Of a stretch of DNA of 38,968 bases, positions 32,101 to 38,968 are shown one piece after another. The notes under the pieces were generated by a model that made no database searches, was not told where the DNA came from, and was given only the letters and a program-made list of their open reading frames with translations. Each line of letters starts with the position of its first letter. Positions within the stretch are counted from its first letter, which is position 1. The stretch comes from Phoronis australis (taxonomy: Eukaryota > Phoronida > Phoronidae), in NCBI GenBank assembly GCA_002633005.1, contig NMRA01000197.1, forward strand, positions 393,276 through 432,243, written 5' to 3'. The translations under genes and the position numbers were made by a program.

Positions 32101-35066
32101 TGTGTATGTGCAGTGTAAACAGTTTGAGTGTTGCTGTTTCAGGGAATAGTGTTGATCTACGATGTAACTTGCTGTTTCAGGGAATAGTGTTGATCTACGA
32201 TGTCACTTGCTGTTTCAGGGAATAGTGTTGATCTACGATGTCACTTGCTGTTTCAGGGAATAGTGTTGATCTACGATGTCACTTGCTGTTTCAGGGAATA
32301 GTGTTGATCTACGATGTCACTAGCTGGGACTCATTCCACTGCATCAATAAACTGAAAAAGGAGATTGATAAAAATAGAGAAAAGAAAGAGGTAAATGATG
32401 GGGTACACAGCCGTGTTACCGCCACGTTGTATTCTTGGTGTTCTTACCTAAATTAATTAATCTTTTTGGTTTGTTATTGTCACTATGGTTCCATTTTTAT
32501 ATTTTTACAGTAATAAAATACAGCTTTGGTAAGCCGCTTCTAAGGAATATTTTCTTCCTACAAACATCATAAACATAAAATCCGTGAAGCAGGCTGATCA
32601 AGTCCAGTGAAATGTGCCTGGGTCTGTTTCATGTAAAGGAACTTGAGGCAATCTCTTAAAAATAATTATTTATCACATTTGATCAAAAGTGCACGGCCAT
32701 TAAACAGGTGCACGTAACTGCTAGTTAATGAGATAATTTTTTGTGTACTGTGATGCGCTCATAATTACTTGGCTAAACCTTTATTCAGCAGTTTTAAAGC
32801 AGGACTGCAAGGTCAAATTTCTGTCTTAAGCCTTGTGTCACTTTCATGAAATGGACCCTTGGTCTCAAAATTTCCCCTGCCATGGTAGCTATTGGTGACT
32901 ATCACAAACAAACAAGACATCACTTGAAGCAGCCTCGTGTGGCCATCCCTCTCCAAACTATGCCTTTTAATACTCTGTTTCTATGACAATGACGAGAAAG
33001 ATCTTATTGAGAAAAGAAGTCATTTTATGTCACAATGTGAAAATTAACTTCCGAGACATGACGTGTGGTTGTGTAACCTGGTTGATGATTTGAATTTCAT
33101 GCAGAAAGTGAGAATACAAGAAAACAAATATGAAGCGCTTTAGCAAATGATGTCATATTTACAGTCCATAAGTTTCATACCTTAACGGAAAAGATCGTCA
33201 GTGGAGAACCACACACCTGAGAGGTGAACACTGTGGAAGGATTAAGCACGAGAATGGTAGTCATGGAATTAAACGTTTTTAGAAACTAAATGTCTATAGT
33301 ATGTAGTGTGCGAAATATCACTTGCCAAAGTGCTTGTTAATGATTTATTTTATCTGTTTGGCTGAAAATCTGGACCATGAAAAAGGAAATGCCAAATTAA
33401 TTGAAATTTGTTTTGAAGAAGCTGGGCTCAAACAAATGCAAATAGAGTGAATTTCCCGCTGTATACAGTGTTTCTGTTTATTTCCAGTTGACAGTTCTTG
33501 CGATTGGGAACAAGATTGATCTCTACGACTGTCGACAGGTGGATGCGGAAACTGCAACAAAATGGGCTCTTAAAGAAAAAGGTCAATTAGTACTGTGGCT
33601 AATTATGGCAGTATTGAGTTGTGCATTATTCTGAGCAGATCATCTGTATGGAGTATTCACAATTTTGATTTTCACATTGTATAACACTTTAATTATTGCA
33701 TGTGATTATTTTAATGCTACTTATTTTTATGGAAAAATGAAGACTGAAATTTCACTTGGCCACTGTATGGTCTAAATTGGTGAGATTTTACTGTTACATG
33801 TTCTAAATCTGTCGTTTTGGTTTTACAGTGAAGCTATATGAAACATCAGTGGACAGCAGACAAAGTATAGCTGAAGCGTTTATCTGGTTGACATCAAAGA
33901 TGTCTCAACCTCCAAGTAAGTGTGATTTTAGACAACACATATTTCAATATTTCAATAAGATCAGGGCTTGGAATGACCAATGGCGAAAAACGCGGAAATT
34001 TTTACGGCCCGAAACATGCGCGCAGCCAGCCTTGATAAAGTCGAGAGGACTAAAAAAAAAAACGGTACCACCTCCGGAAGGGTGCGTCTGCGTCTGTCTT
34101 AGCTGGTCCGTCCACTCCCACCTCCGCACATTTTTGGCTGCAGAGTCGTAGTATTTGTCACCGCTGTTAACAATCACACGAGTCGCCATTGAGGAAATCC
34201 ACCACGCTATCCCAGATGCCCCGGCAATGTTGACAATTTACCTTCCTCCGAAACATAAAGAGCAACTTCTGCTTTTCAAGGTGAAAGTCGTCGGCAACGC
34301 GGCAGTAAGAAAGAAATTTGCCGCGGAAATTTTATATCAAATCTGATTTCTTTACGCGGAAATATAATAAAAAAGCGGAAATTCGCGTTTCTGCGGAAAA
34401 TTCCAAGCCCTGTAAGATGCATCTTTGTTGACTTTTCAAGCAGTTTTCTTAGGTTACTGTGCACCCACCTTGAGTAAAATGTCACACAAAGCAGTCATAT
34501 TCTACTGGACAGAGAGACTTCCTGTCAGAATGGAATTTTGAACAAACTAGAACCATGCCACACAACTTAGTCCCAGTTATTATATTAGTGAAAATCTGAC
34601 TTTATGTTTAAGTTGTGTGAGTTAATCTTAGTAATTTAGAGCACTTGATATAAATTGATTCCATTCTGTTCTTTAGTCTCTACAATATAAGAAGTGATTT
34701 ATTTGCCTGGCATGAAATTACTGTTGATTATTGCTAGAGACCATGCTAATAAGACAGCTTGAAGTGAGTAGGAATGACTATAAATTGGCTAGTTCTGTGA
34801 CACAATGCTAGATGGTTACTGGGGACTTAAGTGTTTTTGACCATTCAACAAATGAATGAGCTGATATCTCAAAAGCTTGAGAATTTACCCAACTGCAGCG
34901 TTGTATCATGAAAATATAAGTTTTATACCATGCTAATCTTACTACAGAGGAATTTTGAAAGTGTGAACGTTTATTGTATATCTTTGTTTATTTTAAATTT
35001 TTTACAGACAAATCTTCCTTTACGTTAAGAAGGAAGCAGCCAGCGCCATCTGCAACTGATACGTGA
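29066..35066 (+). CDS. NKIRAS: Gene B: kappaB-Ras (NF-kappa-B inhibitor-interacting Ras-like) small GTPase
   Basis: Seven coding exons (29066-29173, 30069-30164, 31084-31131, 32295-32390, 33488-33581, 33829-33915, 35008-35066) give 195 aa; vertebrate NKIRAS proteins are about 191 aa. Motifs: P-loop GSAATGKT at residues 14-21, with Ala at the Ras Gly12 position as in kappaB-Ras; switch I PTIED with T41; switch II D64-T65-A66-P67-V68; NKID at 124-127; ETS at 152-154. Family hallmarks include EDIY...IETDR, KKEIDK and the KMSQP...KSSF tail, with no CaaX box. Vertebrate kappaB-Ras binds the PEST region of IkappaB and restrains its degradation; it also restrains Ral signalling. Conservation of that role here is inferred. 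Oddities: Pro and Val replace Ras Gly60/Gln61, suggesting poor GTP hydrolysis. An in-frame TAA at 29060-29062 supports the start. The number 1 or 2 is not assigned because this looks like the single ancestral form. Confidence 0.93.
29174..30068. other. Intron 1 of the kappaB-Ras coding region
   Basis: AT-rich, no supported feature. Confidence 0.4.
30069..30164 (+). CDS. NKIRAS: kappaB-Ras coding exon 2
   Basis: The acceptor is TTATTGCAG and the donor GTG|GTTAGT. It encodes residues 37-68: switch I (PTIEDIY), IETDR, and the start of switch II ending DTAPV. Confidence 0.85.
30165..31083. other. Intron 2 of the kappaB-Ras coding region
   Basis: A short imperfect direct repeat (CC-AAGGGTGAACCAAA) occurs at about 30702 and 30736. 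Nothing else supported. Confidence 0.4.
31084..31131 (+). CDS. NKIRAS: kappaB-Ras coding exon 3 (48 bp)
   Basis: The acceptor is ACGTTGTAG and the donor GAT|GTAAGT, phase 0 on both sides. It encodes 16 residues of the switch II region (69-84), aligned with the segment before DGYVLVY in the vertebrate protein. Confidence 0.8.
31132..32131. other. Intron 3 of the kappaB-Ras coding region, unique part
   Basis: No supported element; GGTGCAAACTCACAT is duplicated near 31502. The 3' end merges into the 38-bp acceptor array. Confidence 0.4.
32132..32321 (+). repeat. 38-bp tandem repeat spanning the exon 4 acceptor, five copies
   Basis: Units start at 32132, 32170, 32208, 32246 and 32284. Units 2-5 are identical; unit 1 differs by one base. 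Each contains intron end, CTGTTTCAG, and the first 27 bases of exon 4. Only the fifth leads into the rest of the exon. Confidence 0.95.
32295..32390 (+). CDS. NKIRAS: kappaB-Ras coding exon 4
   Basis: It starts after the fifth and last copy of the repeated CTGTTTCAG acceptor; the donor is GAG|GTAAAT. It encodes residues 85-116, from GIVLIYDVTS to KKEIDKNREKKE. Acceptors in copies 1-4 would read into a stop or shift the frame. Confidence 0.88.
32391..33487. other. Intron 4 of the kappaB-Ras coding region
   Basis: No repeat or RNA gene supported. Confidence 0.4.
33488..33581 (+). CDS. NKIRAS: kappaB-Ras coding exon 5
   Basis: The acceptor is TTTATTTCCAG and the donor AAAG|GTCAAT, phase 1. It encodes residues 117-147 with the guanine-specificity motif NKID. 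Confidence 0.85.
33829..33915 (+). CDS. NKIRAS: kappaB-Ras coding exon 6
   Basis: The acceptor is GGTTTTACAG and the donor CCAA|GTAAGT. It completes Val148 and encodes residues 149-176, with the ETS nucleotide-binding loop and the KMSQPP motif. Confidence 0.88.
33962..34412. mobile_element. 451-bp MITE with 6-bp target duplication
   Basis: Ends CAGGGCTTGGAAT and ATTCCAAGCCCTG are perfect inverted repeats. TAAGAT flanks both sides (33956-33961, 34413-34418). GCGGAAAT phrases recur near both ends. The middle has an A11 run and CGGTACCACC, matching the copy near 22.1 kb. It sits in intron 6 of kappaB-Ras, just after the donor. No transposase is encoded. Confidence 0.85.
34419..35007. other. Rest of intron 6 of the kappaB-Ras coding region
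   Basis: No feature supported. Confidence 0.4.
35008..35066 (+). CDS. NKIRAS: kappaB-Ras last coding exon
   Basis: The acceptor is AATTTTTTACAG. It encodes Asn177 to Thr195 (KSSFTLRRK and a Pro/Ser/Thr end), then TGA at 35064-35066. There is no prenylation motif, as usual for this family. Confidence 0.85.
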
Positions 35067-36300
35067 TTCAGGTGTAAAATGCAAATTGCTGAAAGGAAAT
35101 GGCAAATGTGAACCAATACAGAAGTAGTATCACATTCTTTGCGAGCTTCATGAAGCTCTTGATGGACACGTAGACAGTTTTGTGAAGTATGTTCCTGTTC
35201 GACTGCCTATCATTTTCTAATGGATGTATCACGAGTATGATACTGCAATTGAGAAGATAAAGTTAAAAAATTATTTGAACCAAAGTGTAGTGCAGAAATA
35301 ACAGACATCAAGGGTTTTCCGGTACGCTTGTGCATATTCGCAAATATGGAAGCTACACTCTTGCTGGCGCATGCCAATGACAGTTGAAAATCGAACTGAA
35401 ATCGTGGTAATTAAAAGGAGGGTTTGTTTAGTTTCTATCATACAATAAAATTTTAACCAGGACTGGGAGTCTGTTATGCTCTAAGAAGGCAGTGAAAATG
35501 GTTTGACTTGATGTTGTCTTGAAAATAAAAAAATGTTCAATTTAAGACCAGTGCTACTACAGACTGCATGTCAATGTTTACATTTTAACTAAGGAGCGCA
35601 CTATTGGATCTTCCCTATCTTTGTTCAAATCATCTTGCAAAACTTCATGGAAACTGAATGCCTATAGACTGGGATATAAAGTCAATGGACAAGTCCGGGA
35701 CACCTCAAGCTCAAATTACTATGAAACCTTGGGTCGTTTTATCAAAGGTTTTGTTTGGTTATGATGATGATGGTTGGAAAAGTATTGCAAACTTGATGCT
35801 GCAGTTTTCAGAAGGGTGAAAACTTTGCAGCTGTTGTTGAGTACAACAGTTTGCACGGCTAAATTGAATGAAATATTGATCTGTTAAAATCATTCCATGA
35901 AAATATGTAATGACTCATTGGCAAAGAAAAACAAAAAACAATACCACATGCCTTTTTTTACGTATGTCCAGAATTCAAACTACAACATGGCCTTGTATTC
36001 AAATATAAGGCCTTCAGTTTTACGGTATAAAAAATCTCAACTTTTTGCGAAAACCCGACATCACATATCGAATAACAATTCAAATCCACTGTATCGAGAT
36101 AGGAAGCGCCTTAGAATGCCAAGGAGATTACTCATTCCAAAATATAATAATAGTCTCGGTTGGACTGATAATTTGACAGCACTTGGCTACAGAAAGCTTA
36201 GGTTCAACCCATCTCAGTTTAACAAGGTAATATAACAAAGGAACTTACTACTGTAACAGAACACTTTATTTAACATTGATAAATAAAGTAAGTAATATTT
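35067..36300 (+). other. Probable 3' UTR of the kappaB-Ras gene
   Basis: Two candidate poly(A) signals are AATAAA at 35444-35449 and at 36282-36287. Between them lies a 112-codon ORF (35897-36235) rich in Lys, Arg and Asn, with no family I recognise. It ends just past a GTAATA that could be a donor. In such AT-rich DNA this may be chance. Confidence 0.4.
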
Positions 36301-36515
36301 GCACTTGGGAACAACATCATGTTGGTGTGAAATTTATTTATTTGGTTGAAACCAATTTTCTACATATCTTGACAACTTTACATGAAGTTTATAGTGCCTG
36401 TGATGAACTTCCCTAGAAGCCTTATTCCATCAAAAAAACCCAAAGTTTGGTTTAGATTACTTACTGGGGCTTAGCCTAACCTGAGGTGACTTTAAGAACT
36501 GACAGACTGCTCATA

Positions 36516-36742
36516 ACGAGGCTCTATATATGGTCCTGTCACTGCGTGTCATAACCAGACTCTACATGTTGCCCTGTTTACAGCGTGTTGTAACGAGGCT
36601 CTATATGTTGCCCTGTTTACAGCGTGTCGTAACGAGGCTCTATATGTTGCCCTGTTTACAGCGTGTTGTAACGAGGCTCTATATGTTGCCCTGTCATAGC
36701 GTGTCATAACCAGCCTCAACATGTTGTTCTGTCACAGCCTGA
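36516..36742 (+). repeat. ~39-bp minisatellite, about six copies
   Basis: Units like AACGAGGCTCTATATGTTGC followed by CCTGTTTACAGCGTGTTGT. The central three are nearly identical and the outer ones diverged, the usual pattern of expansion from the middle. Confidence 0.85.
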
Positions 36743-36839
36743 TATTTTGTGCAAGGGGTAAGGTTTAGAGGTATAGCGAACTGTCAGTTGTTTTGCAAAC
36801 CCACAAATCCCTTGCCATCAGTGTAAGGACCTAATTTTA

Positions 36840-36975
36840 TTCTGACTAGTAAATGATATAAATCGAAAGTTTGCTTCTTCGACAAAACATGGGTTTATAG
36901 CTGTTTAACACGACTGGTGTTTCATCAGTCATCCATAATTTATACATGTTCAGGGCAATAGTCCTGACTAGTTGA
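36840..36975 (-). mobile_element. Possible Penelope-like or other retroelement relic
   Basis: On the minus strand, CTGATGAAACAC and GTGTTAAACAGC (around 36903-36929) can pair as a short stem after CTGATGA, resembling the hammerhead-like core at ends of Penelope-like elements. The GAAA that should follow stem II reads TAAA, so activity is unlikely. Weak call. Confidence 0.2.
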
Positions 36976-37437
36976 ATGTCAATATGATACATACAAAGAT
37001 TACAGCCAGTATTACATAAATTGTGTACAGTCTGGACATCCATCCAGTCCATCATAAATGATACTGCTAACAGTGCGCGCACAGCTTGACTCGTCCATCT
37101 CACAATCATAACAAAAAGACGGTATAGGTCCCCGACACTCCTTTTGCATCAGTTTTGCGACAAATTCTGCAGGCTTTGGCAATCCTGGGAAGTTATTCGA
37201 CTCTGGTGGTCCAAGAAATCAAAGACGCTCCTTAATCTTGTTGCATCATCGCAGCTATGACTTTTTCAAATGACCTGGAAAACAGAAATTGAAACATAAC
37301 TTGGTGTGTTACACAAAAGCACTTTCAAGAATAAGAAATAATTTTCAGGGTTCCATTCACCATGCATGAGTCATAAAGTTATTGCGTTCCAATTCTTATT
37401 AATGTCAAAAAAATCATGATTTAAGAATCACAAGGGC
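36976..37437. other. Intergenic DNA
   Basis: A possible minus-strand terminal exon at 37232-37274 was considered and not accepted. Nothing else seen. Confidence 0.3.
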
Positions 37438-37760
37438 CAGGTTTTAATCCAAAAACAGGACATTCAAAATGGGTTTCCCAATTTCTCAGGGCATCCATAA
37501 CCAATGACTCGTGACCTCAAGTCAAATTGATGTTAAGTGTAGTATTTTGCAGGAAACTGTTTTGTGCCTAACATCATTTATCTTTATTATTATTTATTCT
37601 GGACCGGCCAATGAGCTTCCAGAGCTGCTGCTGACAAGCACGCTTACTTGCTTACTTTAAGTCAGTGTCCAAATGCTGAACAGGGCATCCTAGCCAGAGT
37701 GTCTAAATTTGAGTTAGGTGTCCATTTGCATGCCCTGGACATCATCTAGATGAAGACCTG
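37438..37760. mobile_element. Short copy of the 771-bp element family
   Basis: It starts CAGGTTTTAATCC and ends GATGAAGACCTG, inverted copies. CATTCAAAATGGGTTTCCCAA and CAGGGCATCCATAA near the start match the element at 4391-5161, and TGTCCA/GGCATCC phrases near the end do too. The middle is deleted relative to that copy. No clear target duplication. Confidence 0.5.
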
Positions 37761-38073
37761 GTTTAATCTCTGCTTGAAAGTCCACTCCAAAACTGACCAA
37801 TTGAATGGCAAACTTTGAGTAAACTTGGAAATTTAAACTTGAAAAATGTAGCGTGATTGGTTAAGTTTTAAGTTGGGCACGAATTCAGAGATTAAAAACT
37901 GGGCCTGGGTGTGGACTGAGTGGCGGTTCAGGAGTCAGGACTACAACTTGTTTAGCGACTTGAAGTATTGCTGTAAGGAAGGAATACAGAGTAACTCCCC
38001 CTGTCTGTGTATTGTCAGACTTCTCTCTGGCAGTTAACCTGTGCCTAGGCTTGCACACACCAAATGATCAATG
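37761..38073. other. Intergenic DNA
   Basis: Nothing supported. Confidence 0.3.
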
Positions 38074-38529
38074 CATAATATCAAGGTACCTAAACTACAC
38101 GGTTAACGGACTCATAAATGGACGCATGAACACAACACACGTACCTGCAAACTCCGTTCACTGACTCACAAAAACGATCCAATCACCCAAATACATGGGA
38201 CACGGACTCACATTCACGAAGAAACACGGTTAACGGACCGCCAAACTTGGGTCACGGGCTCATCGGCTACCTGGGTCAGCTAACATCTACATTTTGTCCG
38301 TAAACTGTGTTTGGCGGTCCGTTAACTGTCTTTCTTCGTGAATGTGAGTCCGTGTCCTGTGTATTTGGGTGAATGAATTGTGTTTTGTGAGTCCATTCCT
38401 GTGTTTGTGAGTCAGTGAATGGTGTTTGCAGGTACGTGAGTCGTGTTCATGCGTCTGTGACCGTGTTTATGAGTCCCTTGACCGTTATGAGTCCGTTGAC
38501 TGTGTAGTTTAGGTACCTTGAAAATATGG
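38074..38529. repeat. 456-bp fold-back repeat with GAGTCCGTG motifs
   Basis: The left arm (38074-38246) and right arm (38309-38529) are inverted copies around a ~62-base centre. Outer ends match over CAAGGTACCTAAACTACAC and its complement; inner ends over GGTTAACGGACCGCCAAAC. The right arm is longer by extra GAGTC units. Short GAGTC(C)GT phrases recur throughout, so each arm is itself made of small repeats. Confidence 0.8.
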
Positions 38530-38968
38530 CTTATAAACATTTTTAATTCACACTGAGGGATCTGTTTGATACAAGCATGTTGGAGCTCATGCAAAAGTAA
38601 AATTAGGTCAAGACAAACAAAATTAGGTCAAGCCAAAGTTGCCAACTGCTAGCTTTGACAAATAAAGCTGGCCTCGGAAAATACAACAAGAGCAACGCAG
38701 AGTGTTGAAATGCGCCCACAATTGCACCGCATACGGTATCCTTCTAGGGTTGTTTATTGGTACCATAAAGTGGCCAGTAGAGGGCATATATGTAGTATGT
38801 TGTACTTTGCAAAATGGAAAGGCATGGTCATTGTCTCCTCAATAGGCTAGGGACAAAATGTGAGTGATCTTCATAAAACAAGCACATCCTATGCATCAGT
38901 TGCTTAAAGCACCACAGAAACATAGAATTAAAAACAAATTTACCAACATACGAGATTAGCACAGCATT
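38530..38968. other. Intergenic edge of the window
   Basis: No gene or repeat beyond a short AAATTAGGTCAAG duplication near 38600-38630. Confidence 0.3.

Noticed and set aside
32238-32456. Continuous ORF through the 38-bp array as an N-terminal extension of exon 4
   Set aside because: The frame is open only because of the repeat; canonical exon 4 begins at GIVLIYD after the fifth acceptor, matching the GTPase family.
36516-36742. CRISPR array
   Set aside because: Repeats are contiguous with no unique spacers, in a eukaryotic genome; a minisatellite.
37232-37274. Minus-strand terminal exon (CTGTTTTCCAG acceptor, 14 codons, TAA)
   Set aside because: The acceptor is good but the exon is tiny and no upstream partner exon could be found.

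Overview
The window is nuclear DNA from an animal, most likely an invertebrate. Genes are split by 0.25-3 kb GT-AG introns. One gene encodes a kappaB-Ras (NKIRAS) GTPase, a metazoan family. Intergenic and intronic DNA is AT-rich and full of minisatellites and short non-autonomous DNA transposons. I cannot place it in a phylum from the sequence alone. Nothing bacterial (operons, Shine-Dalgarno sites, CRISPR) is present. One ambiguous base (N) lies at about 10256.

Two multi-exon genes can be reconstructed, both on the + strand. Gene A (coding 8102-18918, seven coding exons, 429 aa) is an intracellular protein I do not recognise. It contains two diverged copies of one ~160-residue unit, shares an intron at the same place and phase in both copies, and ends in a CaaX box (CTIL) predicting geranylgeranylation. 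Gene B (coding 29066-35066, seven coding exons, 195 aa) is a kappaB-Ras small GTPase with an unusual switch II (Asp-Thr-Ala-Pro-Val).

Layout: 1-8.1 kb is repeat-rich and holds a TTAACCGCCC motif cluster, a 623-bp inverted-repeat element, a 33-bp minisatellite, a LINE reverse-transcriptase C-terminal relic split by a minisatellite and a nested 771-bp transposon, and a GACACGG-rich inverted-repeat element. 8.1-18.9 kb is gene A, with a transposon carrying a tRNA-like module in intron 1 and a palindromic insertion beside a splice donor. 18.9-21.5 kb looks like its 3' UTR and downstream sequence. 21.5-28 kb is intergenic repeats: a 254-bp pure poly(A) tract, an inverted-repeat cluster, and a 2.4-kb transposon with 5-bp target duplications. 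28.7-35.1 kb is gene B. 35-39 kb holds another minisatellite, a possible Penelope-like relic, a second copy of the 771-bp element family and a large fold-back repeat.

The most striking structural feature is that two splice acceptors of the kappaB-Ras gene have each been tandemly multiplied: six copies of a 51-bp unit at the 5' exon acceptor, five copies of a 38-bp unit at the exon 4 acceptor. Only the last exon 4 acceptor restores the GTPase frame.
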